From Roseomonas acroporae (GTDB lineage Bacteria > Pseudomonadota > Alphaproteobacteria > Acetobacterales > Acetobacteraceae): a stretch of DNA of 64,000 bases. Position 1 is the stretch's first letter. The number at the start of each line of letters is the position of its first letter. The position numbers and the translations under genes were made by a program. The notes beneath the pieces are model-generated. The model was not told where the DNA came from, did no database searches, and worked only from the letters and a program-made list of their open reading frames with translations. The stretch is from the NCBI RefSeq assembly GCF_023223525.1, contig NZ_JALPRX010000016.1, positions 1-64,000 on the forward strand, written 5' to 3'. Positions 25,843 through 38,768 of this stretch are shown here, piece after piece.

Positions 25843-25939
25843 CGATCCCTTCGCCGGAATGACCCGGATCAGGTTCCAGGAGTCGCGGTTGCGCCGCCTC
25901 TCAGCCGGTGCCGCGGATGCGGACCGGCTCCCCCCGGTG
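25840..25939 (-). promoter_or_regulatory. TPP riboswitch (THI box)
   Basis: On the minus strand the conserved blocks occur in order: GGGGGGAGCC, GGCTGAGAGG, CCTGGAACCTGATCCGGGTC, and TTCCGGCGAAGGGA. These are the pyrimidine- and pyrophosphate-sensing parts of the THI element. P1 can form from CACCG (25939-25935) with CGGTG (25844-25840), and the latter contains the GTG start codon. The 3' block AAGGGA is also the only ribosome-binding-like sequence before the GTG. Confidence 0.93.
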
Positions 25940-26011
25940 ACAGGTCGGCAGGATGCGGTGGCGACACGCCCGGCGCAAGCCCGGGCGCCGCTGCGCCCGC
26001 CCGGCGGCGGT

Positions 26012-26458
26012 TCAGGCCTGGCGCGATCCCCCGCCGCTGCCGCGCTGGCCGATCGCCTCGATCACCCGGCCCAGCACGCTTTCCAGCAGGCCGCCGGACC
26101 CGCCGCCGGATTGCCCACCCTGCGGCGCCGCCTGCCCGGGCTCCACGCGCCCGTGCGGGGTCAGCAGGTTGATCAGCACCGGCAGCGCCTGGCTGAGCAG
26201 CATCAGCAGCTCGCCGCGGTCCAGCCCGATCCGCTGCTCGATGCGCGAAAGGATGTCGCCGCCCAGCGCCGGCTCCAGCGCCTGCGGCGAGACGGGCTGG
26301 TTCGCGCCGTTGCCGATCCAGGAATCCACCTGCTCGCCGAGGCCCGCCTGCCGCAGCCGCGACAGCAGCCCGTCCAGCCCGCCCTGGCTGTCCAGGAGCT
26401 GCTGCACGGCGCCCGCGGCCTGGCCGCCGCCCGCGATGCGGGAAAGGAACTCGCTCAT
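26012..26458 (-). CDS. YidB family protein (DUF937)
   Basis: A 148-residue protein of the YidB/DUF937 family, function unknown. Typical family segments are the early QQLLDSQGGLDGLLSRLRQAGLGEQVDSWIG and then LGGDILSRIEQRIGL with a hydrophobic LLMLLSQALPVLINLLTP. It ends in a Gly/Gln-rich tail. ATG at 26458; longer frames upstream would read into the promoter region shared with rlmJ. It lies between the TPP riboswitch leader and rlmJ. Confidence 0.85.
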   Translation of the reverse strand: MSEFLSRIAGGGQAAGAVQQLLDSQGGLDGLLSRLRQAGLGEQVDSWIGNGANQPVSPQALEPALGGDILSRIEQRIGLDRGELLMLLSQALPVLINLLTPHGRVEPGQAAPQGGQSGGGSGGLLESVLGRVIEAIGQRGSGGGSRQA

Positions 26459-26584
26459 CTCGTGGCCCTCGTGCCCGTCGCCGGCCCGACTTGCGCCGGA
26501 CATCCCGCCGCGCCAACGCGCCGGCCACCCCGGCCGTTGCGGCACCTCTTGAGTCGGCTCCCGGAGGCACCGATAACCCCAGCC

Positions 26585-27412
26585 GTGAATTACCGACACG
26601 CCTTCCACGCCGGCAATTTCGCCGACGCGATGAAGCACGCGCTGCTGCTCTGGCTGCTGCGCGCGCTGCAGCGCAAGCCGGCGCCCTTCGCCGTGCTCGA
26701 CACCCATGCCGGCACCGGCGCCTACGACCTGACCGACGATCCGGCCGAGCGCACCGGCGAGTGGCGCCAGGGCATCGGCCGGCTGCTGGAGATCGAGACG
26801 GGGCCGCTCGCCGACTATGTCGGGCTGGTGCGCGCGGCGGGCGGGCCGCTGCGCTACCCGGGCTCACCGGCGCTGGTGCAGGCGGTGCTGCGGCCGCAGG
26901 ACCGGCTGGCGGCGGTGGAGCTGCACCCCGAGGACCATGCGCAGCTCCGCGCCCGCTTCCGCGGCGATCCGCGCGTCGGCACGCATCACCGCGACGGCTG
27001 GGAGGCGCTGCGGGCGCTGACGCCCTTCCCGGAGCGGCGCGGCCTGGTGCTGATCGACCCGCCCTTCGAGGAGCCGGGCGAGTTCGAGCGGCTGGCCGAG
27101 GCGCTGGCGCTGCTGCGGCACCGCTTCCGCGCCGCCATCGTCGCCGCCTGGTACCCGATCAAGCACCGCGCCCCGGTGCGCGCCTTCCACGAGGCGTTGC
27201 AGACGAAGGGGGTGGGCGACGTGGTGGCGGCGGAGCTGTTCCTGCGCGAGCCGACCGACCCGCAGCGGCTGAACGGCAGCGGCCTCGCCGTGCTGTCGCC
27301 GCCCTTCCGCTTCGAGGCGGAGGCCGGCGAGATCCTGGCGGCGCTGCTGGAGCGGCTCGGCGACGGCGAGCCGGGTCAGGGCTGGTCGGTCCGGCGCGTC
27401 ACCGATGAGTGA
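26585..27412 (+). CDS. rlmJ: 23S rRNA (adenine(2030)-N6)-methyltransferase
   Basis: A 275-residue RlmJ. It opens with the family N-terminus VNYRHAFHAGNFADAMKH (first residue Met by GTG). SAM-site segments are LDTHAGTGAYDL, and the catalytic DPPF is in LIDPPFEEPGEF. It methylates A2030 of 23S rRNA. The GTG at 26585 is fixed by the family start. The gene overlaps gpsA by 8 nt. Confidence 0.95.
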   Translation: MNYRHAFHAGNFADAMKHALLLWLLRALQRKPAPFAVLDTHAGTGAYDLTDDPAERTGEWRQGIGRLLEIETGPLADYVGLVRAAGGPLRYPGSPALVQAVLRPQDRLAAVELHPEDHAQLRARFRGDPRVGTHHRDGWEALRALTPFPERRGLVLIDPPFEEPGEFERLAEALALLRHRFRAAIVAAWYPIKHRAPVRAFHEALQTKGVGDVVAAELFLREPTDPQRLNGSGLAVLSPPFRFEAEAGEILAALLERLGDGEPGQGWSVRRVTDE

Positions 27413-28391
27413 GGCGTCGCCCGTCGCGGTGCTCGGCGCCGGGGCCTGGGGCACGGCGCTGGCGATCCAGGCGGCGCGGGCGGGCGGGCCGGTGACGCTC
27501 TGGGCGCGCGACCCGGCGCGCGCGGCCGCGATCGAGGCGGAGCGGGTGAACGAGCGGCACCTGCCGCGCGCCGTGCTGCCGGCGGCGGTGCGCGTCACCG
27601 CCGATGCCGGCGAGGCGCTGCACGGCGCCGCCTTCGCGCTGCTAGTGGTGCCGGCGCAGCACCTCCGCGCGGTGCTGGCGGCGATGCCGCCCCTGCCGCC
27701 GGCGGTCGTCTGCGCCAAGGGCGTCGAGCGCGGCACGCTGCTGCTGCCGCTGGAGGTGCTGCGCTCGCTGCGGCCCGGCGCGCCGTCGGCGGTGCTGACG
27801 GGGCCGAATTTCGCGCACGAGGTCGCGGCCGGCCTGCCGGCGGCGGCGGTGGTGGCGGGGGAGGAGGCGGCCCTGCGCGACGCGGTCGCGGCGCGCCTCG
27901 CCACCGCCGCCTTCCGGCTCTACGGCGGCGACGACCCGGTGGGGGCGCAGGTCGGCGGGGCGGCGAAGAACGTGGTCGCGATCGCCGCCGGCGCCGTGAT
28001 CGGCGCCGGGCTCGGCGAGAATGCCCGCGCGGCGCTGGTGACGCGCGGCCTCGCGGAGCTGTCGCGGCTGGCGGTGGCGCTGGGCGGCCGGGCGGAGACG
28101 GCGGCGGGCCTTTCCGGCCTCGGCGACCTGCTGCTGACCTGCACCGGGCCTTCCAGCCGCAACACCTCGCTCGGCATCGCGCTCGGGCGCGGCGAGACGC
28201 TGGCCATGGCGCTGGCCGGGCGGAGCAGCGTGACGGAGGGCGTCGCCACCGCCCCGGCGCTGCTGGCGCGCGCGGCGGCGGCCGGCGTCGAGATGCCGAT
28301 CTGCGCCGCGGTGGCGGCGGTGCTGGCCGGGCGGTGCTCGGTGGCCGAGGCGATGGACGCGCTGCTGGCACGGCCGCGGCGGGACGAGTAG
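27405..28391 (+). CDS. gpsA: Glycerol-3-phosphate dehydrogenase [NAD(P)+]
   Basis: A 328-residue enzyme that reduces dihydroxyacetone phosphate to sn-glycerol 3-phosphate for phospholipid synthesis. The Rossmann motif is GAGAWGTALA at 11-20. The catalytic Lys is in GGAAKNVVAIAAG, and the substrate segment is SGLGDLLLTC. It starts inside the end of rlmJ. Its TAG stop is immediately followed by a tandem array of five 24-bp units. Confidence 0.96.
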   Translation: MSEASPVAVLGAGAWGTALAIQAARAGGPVTLWARDPARAAAIEAERVNERHLPRAVLPAAVRVTADAGEALHGAAFALLVVPAQHLRAVLAAMPPLPPAVVCAKGVERGTLLLPLEVLRSLRPGAPSAVLTGPNFAHEVAAGLPAAAVVAGEEAALRDAVAARLATAAFRLYGGDDPVGAQVGGAAKNVVAIAAGAVIGAGLGENARAALVTRGLAELSRLAVALGGRAETAAGLSGLGDLLLTCTGPSSRNTSLGIALGRGETLAMALAGRSSVTEGVATAPALLARAAAAGVEMPICAAVAAVLAGRCSVAEAMDALLARPRRDE

Positions 28392-28510
28392 GCGCAGCCG
28401 CGCCTGAGTCGATTGGCGCAGCCGCGCCGGGCCCATCGGGCGCAGTCGCGCCGGGCCCATCAGGCGCAGCCGCGCCGGGCCCATCGGGCGCAGTCGCGCC
28501 GGGGCACTCA
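28391..28510. repeat. 24-bp tandem array, 5 units
   Basis: Five consecutive units of exactly 24 bp start at 28391, 28415, 28439, 28463 and 28487, each beginning GGCGCAG(C/T)CGCGCC. The inner three differ at only two positions, while the outer two have diverged. The array begins at the last base of the gpsA stop codon. Because 24 is a multiple of three, the units stay in frame with each other and would encode an 8-residue AAAPGPSG-like repeat, but no ORF with a plausible start uses it. Confidence 0.92.
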
Positions 28511-28780
28511 GTTTCAAGGACCGAACCCGCAACGGAATGGCGGTGCCGGCCTGGCCGGTGGCTCCCGGCATGTCGTCGCGTCTCTCCTGGCATGAGACGT
28601 GCTTCCTGAACGGCTCGTTGGCCCGTTGTGACGCGGCTGACACATGGTCCGGGCGTCGCGCCACGGATCGCCGGGAAGGGCGCCGCAAGAGGCACCGCAA
28701 GGTGATGCTGGCGATCCGCCCATCCATGAGGCAGGCTGGCGTGAATTCGGGCGCAGATCCGCGAGAAGAAGGTTCCACTG
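28511..28780 (+). other. Leader of the Dpp-type operon
   Basis: About 270 nt between the tandem array and the binding-protein gene. It ends with GAGAAGAAGG before ATG 28781. No clear promoter, terminator or small gene was recognised in it. Confidence 0.5.
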
Positions 28781-30388
28781 ATGGATCGTAGAGGGTTCCT
28801 GAAGGCGACGGCGGCTGCCGGCGCGCTCGGCGGGCTGGGCTCGGGCCGCCTGGCCTCCCCCGCGCTGGCGCAGGGGGCCGCGGCGCGCACGCTGCGCTTC
28901 GTGCCGCAGGCGAACCTCGCGAATTTCGATCCGGTCTGGGGCACCCAGTACGTGGTGCGCAACGCCGGCGCGCTGGTGTGGGACACGCTCTACGGCGTGG
29001 ACGACAAGCTCGAGCCGCAACGCCAGATGGTGGAGGGCGAGGAGGTCTCGCAGGACGGGCTGACCTGGACCTTCCGGCTGCGTCCCGGCCTCAAATTCCA
29101 CGACGGCGAGCCGGTGCTGGCCAAGGACGTGGTGGCCAGCCTGAACCGCTGGTCGGCGCGCGATTCCATGGGCCAGATGATCCGCGCCATCCAGAACGAG
29201 GTGGCGGCGGTGGACGACCGCACCTTCGTGTGGAAGCTGAAGTCGCCCTACCCGAAGATGAAGTTCGCCCTGGGCAAGACCAACTCGCCCTTCGGCATCG
29301 TCATGCCCGAGCGGATCGCCAAGACCGATCCCTTCAGCCAGATCACGGAATACGTCGGCTCCGGCCCGATGCGCTTCAAACGTGACGAGTGGGTGCCGGG
29401 CGCCAAGGCGGTGTTCGAGAAGTTCGCCGGCTACGTGCCGCGCGACGAGCCGGGGAACTGGCTCGCCGGCGGCAAGCGGATGCTGGTGGACCGCGTCGAG
29501 TGGGTGATCATGCCCGACACCGCCACCGCCTCCGCCGCGTTGCAGAACGGCGAGGTGGACTGGTGGGAGAACCCGATCTCCGACATCATCCCGACCCTCA
29601 AGCGCAACCGCAACATCGCGGTGGACATCGCCGACCCGCTGGGCAACATCGGCGTGTTCCGCATGAACCACCTGCACCCGCCGTTCAACGACGTGCGGGC
29701 CCGGCGCGCCATCCTGATGGCGACCTCGCAGGAGGACTACATGGCGGCGATCGTCGGCGACGACGCGGCGCTGTGGAAGCCGCTGCCGAGCTTCTTCACC
29801 CCGAACACGCCGCTCTACACCGAGGCGGGCGGCGAGATCATGAAGGGCCCGCGCCGGCTCGACGAGGCGAAGCGGCTGTTGCAGGAATCCGGCTACAAGG
29901 GCGAGCCGATCGTGATGCTGGTGGCGCAGGACCAGCCCATCACCAAGGCCCAGGGCGACGTCGCCGCCGACATGCTGAAGAAGATCGGCGTGAACGTGGA
30001 CTACGTGGCGACCGACTGGGGCACCGTCGGCCAGCGCCGCGCCTCCAAGGCGTTGCCCTCGCAGGGCGGCTGGCACATCTTCTTCACCTGGTTCGGCGGC
30101 GCCGACTGCATCAACCCGGCGCCCAACAACGGCGTGCGCGCCGGCGGCGACACGGCGTGGTGGGGCTGGCCGAACAGCCCGGAATGCGAGGCCCTACGCA
30201 ACGAGTGGTTCGCCGCGCCGGACCTTGCCGCCGAGAAGGCGGTGATGGCCCGCTACAACAAGGCGCTGATGGACTTCGCCATCTACAACCCGACCGGCTT
30301 CTTCCTCGCCTACCAGGCGTGGCGGAAGAACGTCTCCGGCGTGGTGAAGGGGCCGCTGCCCTTCTTCTGGGGCGTCTCCAAGAGCTGA
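28781..30388 (+). CDS. ABC transporter substrate-binding protein, peptide/nickel family
   Basis: A 535-residue family-5 periplasmic binding protein with a Tat-like leader (MDRRGFLKATAAAGAL) and cleavage near ALAQ. Family landmarks are LVWDTLYGVDDKLEPQ, LRPGLKFHDGEPVLAKDVVASLNRW, and the late NNGVRAGGD. It delivers oligopeptides or other bulky solutes to the permease pair encoded next. It heads a complete five-gene operon (binding protein, two permeases, two ATPases) with short gaps or overlaps throughout. Confidence 0.93.
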   Translation: MDRRGFLKATAAAGALGGLGSGRLASPALAQGAAARTLRFVPQANLANFDPVWGTQYVVRNAGALVWDTLYGVDDKLEPQRQMVEGEEVSQDGLTWTFRLRPGLKFHDGEPVLAKDVVASLNRWSARDSMGQMIRAIQNEVAAVDDRTFVWKLKSPYPKMKFALGKTNSPFGIVMPERIAKTDPFSQITEYVGSGPMRFKRDEWVPGAKAVFEKFAGYVPRDEPGNWLAGGKRMLVDRVEWVIMPDTATASAALQNGEVDWWENPISDIIPTLKRNRNIAVDIADPLGNIGVFRMNHLHPPFNDVRARRAILMATSQEDYMAAIVGDDAALWKPLPSFFTPNTPLYTEAGGEIMKGPRRLDEAKRLLQESGYKGEPIVMLVAQDQPITKAQGDVAADMLKKIGVNVDYVATDWGTVGQRRASKALPSQGGWHIFFTWFGGADCINPAPNNGVRAGGDTAWWGWPNSPECEALRNEWFAAPDLAAEKAVMARYNKALMDFAIYNPTGFFLAYQAWRKNVSGVVKGPLPFFWGVSKS

Positions 30389-30401
30389 GGAGGAGCGCGC
30401 G

Positions 30402-31340
30402 ATGTTCGCCTACATCCTGCGCCGGCTGATCGCCACCATCCCCGTGATGCTGGTGGTCGCGGCGGTGGTGTTCATGATGGTCTACGCCTCGGGCAACCCG
30501 GCGGCGCTGCTCGCCGGCGACCAGGCGACGCCGGAGGACATCGCGCGCATCGAGCACGCGCTCGGCTACGACCGGCCGAAGATCCAGCAATTCGTCGAGT
30601 GGCTGTGGCGGGTGATGCAGGGCGACCTCGGCACCTCGGTGTTCACCAACCTGCCGGTCACCACCATGATCGCCCAGCGCATCGAGCCGACCGTCTCGCT
30701 GATGCTCGTCACGCTGGTTCTCTCGGTCGGCGTCGCCGTGCCGATGGGCGTGGTCGCCGCCTGGAAGGCCGGCACCTGGATCGACCGGGCCATCATGGTG
30801 ATCGCGGTGCTCGGCTTCTCGGTGCCGGTCTTCGTGGTCGGCTACATCCTGGCCTGGGTCTTCGCGCTGCAGCTCGACTGGTTCCCGGTGCAGGGCTACA
30901 CGCCGCTCTCCGAGGGCTTCATCCCCTTCATCTCCAACCTGATCCTGCCCGCCATCGCGCTCGGCGGCGTCTACATCGCGCTGATCGCGCGCATCACCCG
31001 CGCCACCATGCTGGAGGTGCTGCAGCAGGACTACGTGCGCACCGCCCGCGCCAAGGGCGTCGGCCAGCGCGAGATCCTGTTCGTCCACGCGCTGAAGAAC
31101 GCCGCCATCCCGATCGTCACCGTGATCGGCATCGGCATCGCCCTGCTGATCGGCGGCGCGGTGGTGACGGAGAGCGTGTTCGCCATCCCCGGCCTCGGCC
31201 GCCTGACGGTGGACGCGATCCTGCGGCGCGACTTCCCGGTGATCCAGGGCGTCGTGCTGATGTTCTCCTTCGTCTACGTCATCATCAACCTGCTCATCGA
31301 CCTCTCCTACTCCCTGTTCGACCCGAGGATCCGGTATTGA
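30402..31340 (+). CDS. ABC transporter permease, DppB/OppB type
   Basis: A 312-residue inner-membrane permease with an N-terminal segment ([27 protein letters not shown]) and five further segments. The EAA loop contains [25 protein letters not shown]. It lies 13 nt after the binding-protein gene with RBS GAGGAG. Confidence 0.94.
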   Translation: MFAYILRRLIATIPVMLVVAAVVFMMVYASGNPAALLAGDQATPEDIARIEHALGYDRPKIQQFVEWLWRVMQGDLGTSVFTNLPVTTMIAQRIEPTVSLMLVTLVLSVGVAVPMGVVAAWKAGTWIDRAIMVIAVLGFSVPVFVVGYILAWVFALQLDWFPVQGYTPLSEGFIPFISNLILPAIALGGVYIALIARITRATMLEVLQQDYVRTARAKGVGQREILFVHALKNAAIPIVTVIGIGIALLIGGAVVTESVFAIPGLGRLTVDAILRRDFPVIQGVVLMFSFVYVIINLLIDLSYSLFDPRIRY

Positions 31341-32268
31341 GCGCCTCCACCATCGAAGTGCCGCAGGGCGACGCGCCGCAGGGCAGGGTCGCCGTCGCGG
31401 CGCCCATGCCCGACGTGCTGCCGCCGATGCGCCGCATCGGCGGCGTGGTCGGCTTCCTCCGCCGCAACCCGACCATCGCGGTGGGCGGCTTCCTGCTGCT
31501 GCTGATGATCGGCGTCGCGGTCTTCGCGCCGTTCCTCGGGACGGTCGATCCGACCGCGCTCTCGCCGGCGCGGCGCACCCGCGAGCCCTCGGCCATGTAC
31601 TGGTTCGGCACCGACATGCTGGGCCGCGACGTCTACTCGCGCGTGCTCTATGGCGCCCGCGTTTCGCTGATCGTCGGCTTCTCGGTGGCGCTGATCGCCT
31701 CGGTGATCGGGCTGGCCATCGGCCTCGTCTCGGGCTTCGTGCGCTGGCTCGACTGGTTCGTGATGCGGGTGATGGACGGGCTGATGTCGATCCCGCCCAT
31801 CCTGCTCGCCATCGCGCTGGCCGCCGCCACCCGCGGCTCGGTGCAGAACGTGATCTTCGCCATCACCGTGGCCGAGATCCCGCGCGTCGCGCGCCTCGTG
31901 CGCGGCGTGGTGCTGAGCCTGCGCGAGCAGCCCTACGTCGATGCCGCCATCACCACCGGCACCCGCGTGCCGGTGATCATGTGGCGGCACATCCTCCCCA
32001 ACACCCTGGCGCCGATGACGGTCCAGGCGACCTACATCTGCGCCAGCGCCATGATCGTGGAGGCCATCCTGAGCTTCATCGGCGCCGGCACCCCGCCGAC
32101 CACGCCCTCCTGGGGCAACATCATGGCCGAGGGCCGCGCGCTCTGGCAGGTCAAGCCCTACATCGTGTTCTTCCCCGCCATCTTCCTCTCGATCACGGTG
32201 CTGGCGGTGAACCTGCTGGGCGACGGGCTGCGCGACATGCTCGACCCGCGCATGGCCAAGCGCGTCTG

Positions 32269-32269
<1 letters not shown>
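31337..32269 (+). CDS. ABC transporter permease, DppC/OppC type
   Basis: A 310-residue permease. A polar N-terminus precedes the first membrane segment ([24 protein letters not shown]). The periplasmic [24 protein letters not shown] is diagnostic of the family, and the EAA loop is in [18 protein letters not shown]. The most economical start is the TTG at 31337, overlapping the previous stop (TTGA). An ATG 23 codons later (31406) is an alternative. Confidence 0.92.
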
Positions 32270-33323
<1,054 letters not shown>

Positions 33324-33327
<4 letters not shown>

Positions 33328-34373
33328 GCATCTCCCTCGCCGGGCCGCAGGCCGCCGATGCGCGGCCACTGCTGCAGGTCAACGACATCAAGAAGTACTT
33401 CCCGCTGCGCGGCGGCTTCTTCGGCGGCCGCACCGGGCAGGTCCACGCGGTGGACGGCGTCTCCTTCCACGTCGACCGCGGCGAGACGCTGTCGCTGGTG
33501 GGCGAGTCCGGCTGCGGCAAGTCCACGGTGGGCAAGGCGATCCTGCGCCTGTTCACGCTGACCGACGGGCAGGTGGTGCTGGACGGCCAGCGCATCGACG
33601 ACCTGCCGGCGGGCCGGCTGCGCCCGTTGCGGCGCCGCATCCAGGTGATCTTCCAGGACCCGTTCTCGGCGCTCAACCCGCGCCTGCGGGTCCGCGACAT
33701 CCTGGCCGAGCCGCTGCGCTCCTTCGGCATGGCCGGCAGCCGCTCGGAGCTGACGGCGCGGCTCGAGAAGCTGATGGACACGGTGCGTCTGCCGCGCGAC
33801 GCGCTGAGCCGCTTCCCGCACGAATTCTCGGGCGGCCAGCGGCAGCGCATCTGCATCGCGCGCGCCCTGGCGCCGGAGCCGGACCTGATCGTCTGCGACG
33901 AGGCGGTCTCGGCGCTCGACGTCTCGGTGAAGGCGCAGATCGTCAACCTGCTGCAGGACCTGCAGAGCGAGCTGGGCCTGGCGCTGCTGTTCATCAGCCA
34001 CGACCTCGCCGTGGTCGAGCACATGACGCACCGGGTCGCGGTGATGTATCTCGGCGCGGTGGCCGAGGTGGCGCCGCGCCGCTCGCTCTTCGCGGCGCCG
34101 AAGCACCCCTATACCCAGGCGCTGCTCTCCGCCGTGCCGGTGCCCGTGCCGGGCCAGGCGCGGCAGCGCGTCATCCTCAAGGGCGACGTGCCGAGCCCGA
34201 TCAACCCGCCCTCGGGCTGCCGCTTCCACACGCGCTGCCCCTACGCCTTCGACCGCTGCAAGACGGAGCGGCCGGTGCTGAAGCTGGTGCCGGATGCCGG
34301 CGTCAATGCCGGGCACTGGGCGGCGTGCCACCTGCACGACCTGCCGGCCTCGCAGAACCCGCTGGCGGCCTGA
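33324..34373 (+). CDS. ABC transporter ATP-binding protein, DppF/OppF type
   Basis: A 349-residue ATPase and last gene of the operon. Walker A is GESGCGKST, the Q-loop [10 protein letters not shown], the signature [15 protein letters not shown] and Walker [13 protein letters not shown]. The C-terminal domain carries [14 protein letters not shown]. The start overlaps the DppD-type stop by 4 nt (ATGA). A 268-nt GC-rich gap without recognised signals follows before the CO-dehydrogenase-like operon. Confidence 0.94.
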
Positions 34374-34641
34374 CATCCCGGCCCGGTCCCGCGGCCCGGC
34401 GGGGCAAGGGGCCTTGTTGAAGGGGCGGACGGGAGCCGCCCCGCTGCCAGAGGCGGGCCGGCCGAGGCCCCGGCCCGTCCCCCCGCCGGCCCTGCGGCGC
34501 GCCTGCCGGGTCGTGGCGGCGGGCGGGGCTGTCTCCGGCATGGCGCCCCGTCTTGACGCCGTCCGGTCCGCGGAGGACCCTGCCGCCATGGGGCCACGCG
34601 TCGAGACGGGCGCGGGCGGATCGGATGCGGGAGGCGCGCGA

Positions 34642-35145
34642 ATGCCACAGGTATCGCTGACGGTGAACGGCAAGCCGCACTCGGTCGAGGTCGAGGGCCG
34701 CACCCTGCTCGTCGAGCTGCTGCGCGAGAAGCTGCGCCTGACCGGCACGCATGTGGGTTGCGACACCAGCCAATGCGGGGCCTGCGTCGTCCATGTGGAC
34801 GGCGAGAGCGTGAAGTCCTGCACCATGCTGGCCGTGCAGGCAGAGGGCGCGGACGTGACCACCATCGAGGGCCTCGCCTCGGCGGACGGCACGCTGCACC
34901 CGATGCAGGAGGCCTTCCGCGAGTACCACGCGCTGCAATGCGGCTTCTGCACCCCGGGCATGGTGATGAGCGCCATCGACCTGGTGATGAAGCACCCCGA
35001 GGGGCTGGACGAGAAGCAGATCCGCGAGGGGCTGGAGGGCAATCTCTGCCGCTGCACGGGCTACCACAACATCGTCAAGGCGATCGCCGCCGCCGCCGAG
35101 GTGATGCACGGCCGCCGGACGGAGCTGGCCCAGGCCGCCGAGTAG
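34642..35145 (+). CDS. CO-dehydrogenase/xanthine-dehydrogenase family small [2Fe-2S] subunit
   Basis: A 167-residue iron-sulfur subunit. The plant-ferredoxin-type cluster is held by C40, C45, C48 and C60 ([10 protein letters not shown] and later KSC). The second cluster uses the QCGFCTPG and LCRCTGY cysteines. It passes electrons from the molybdenum subunit to the FAD subunit. ATG 34642 follows GGGAGGCGCGCG. It is the first gene of a small-large-medium set, the order usual for form II (Cox-like) operons. Confidence 0.93.
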   Translation: MPQVSLTVNGKPHSVEVEGRTLLVELLREKLRLTGTHVGCDTSQCGACVVHVDGESVKSCTMLAVQAEGADVTTIEGLASADGTLHPMQEAFREYHALQCGFCTPGMVMSAIDLVMKHPEGLDEKQIREGLEGNLCRCTGYHNIVKAIAAAAEVMHGRRTELAQAAE

Positions 35146-35354
35146 CCTCGCCGGCCGGCTTTCCACGGGAACCCCGGACGGCCCCGCCGGCGGCCTGACC
35201 CGACGAGGCGTCCAGCGGCCGGCGCCGCGTCCTCTGTCGCCGGGGCCGCCCGGGAAACCGGCCGCCCCGGCGGCCCATGAAGTCGGCCGCGACGACGGGC
35301 CGGGAAGCAAGATCGCAGGGAAGGGGCCGGCAAGGTCCCTCGGGAGGCGTCCGC

Positions 35355-37754
<2,400 letters not shown>

Positions 37755-37792
37755 CGGCCGGCCGGCGGACCGGACAACATCGTGAGGGCAGC

Positions 37793-38590
37793 ATGTACGA
37801 TTTCGCCTACCACAAGCCGGGCAGCATCGCCGACGCGGTGAAGATCCTCACCGACGACCCGGAGGCGCGGCCGATCTCCGGCGGGCAGACCCTGCTGCCG
37901 GCGCTGAAGCACCGGCTCGCGCACCCGACGGCGCTGGTCGACCTCTCCGGCATCGCCGAGCTGCGCGGCATCCAGCGCGACGGCGACAGGCTCGTCATCG
38001 GCGCGATGACGAAGCACTACGAGATCCAGACCAGCGACGTGGTGAAGACCGCCATCCCGGCGCTGGCGAAGATGGCCGGCAACCTCGGCGACACGCAGGT
38101 GCGCAACCGCGGCACGATGGGCGGCAGCCTCTCCAACAACGACCCCGCCGCCGACTACCCGGCCGCCGCCATGGCGCTGAACGCCACCTTCCGCACCGAC
38201 CGTCGCAGCATCCCGGCCGACGAGTTCTTCCAGGGCATGTTCGCGACGGCGCTGGAGCCGGGCGAGCTGCTGGTGGCGATCGAGTTCCCGATCCCCACCA
38301 AGGCCGGCTACGCCAAGATGCGCAACCCGGCCAGCCGCTACGTGATGGCGGGCGTGTTCGTGGCGAAGCTCGCCGACGGCAGCGTTCGCGTCGCGGTGAA
38401 CGGCGCTGGCCCCGGCGTGTTCCGGCAGGAGGAGATGGAGGCGGCGCTGGCGAAGAGCTGGTCCGCCGACGCCATCGCCGGCATCCGGCAGGACCCGGAC
38501 GGGCTGAACGGCGACATCCACGGCAGCGCCGAGTACCGCGCGCACCTCGTCGGCGTGATGGCGAAGCGGGCGCTGGCCGAGGCGGGCTGA
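37793..38590 (+). CDS. CO-dehydrogenase-like medium (FAD) subunit
   Basis: A 265-residue FAD-binding subunit of the molybdenum hydroxylase. FAD-contact motifs are ISGGQTLLP in the N-terminal part and LGDTQVRNRGTMGGSLSNNDPAAD in the middle. It takes electrons from the [2Fe-2S] subunit and passes them to a quinone or other acceptor. ATG 37793 is 38 nt after the large subunit. Length is a little short of typical (about 280-290). Confidence 0.93.
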   Translation: MYDFAYHKPGSIADAVKILTDDPEARPISGGQTLLPALKHRLAHPTALVDLSGIAELRGIQRDGDRLVIGAMTKHYEIQTSDVVKTAIPALAKMAGNLGDTQVRNRGTMGGSLSNNDPAADYPAAAMALNATFRTDRRSIPADEFFQGMFATALEPGELLVAIEFPIPTKAGYAKMRNPASRYVMAGVFVAKLADGSVRVAVNGAGPGVFRQEEMEAALAKSWSADAIAGIRQDPDGLNGDIHGSAEYRAHLVGVMAKRALAEAG

Positions 38591-38660
38591 GCCGGAGGCG
38601 GCACGGCGCGGCGGGGTCTCCGCCGCGCCCGCCCCGCCTGCGCCGCTCCCGGCGGGCGGT

Positions 38661-38768
38661 TCTAGAGCCGATCCAGCCTGACTGTATCAGGCCGGAACGG
38701 CTCTAGCCTTTTGATTTTTCGCATTTTCCGAGCCGCTGAGCGAGGACGCTCAGCTTGAAAATGCTCTA
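38661..38768 (-). repeat. Dispersed palindromic element, family A, copy 1
   Basis: A structured intergenic element. It contains CTAGAGCCG at 38662-38670 paired with CGGCTCTAG at 38698-38706, CCTGA/TCAGG inside it, and GCTGAGCG/CGCTCAGC (8-bp arms, loop AGGA) at 38735-38754. GCATTTTC (38721-38728) and GAAAATGC (38757-38764) enclose the latter. Its outer end gives the TAG stop of the NIPSNAP gene. It aligns along most of its length with 52362-52457. It may act as a terminator for the minus-strand gene. Confidence 0.85.

Noticed and set aside
28391-28510. CRISPR array
   Set aside because: Units are contiguous 24-bp repeats without spacers, and no cas genes are near.
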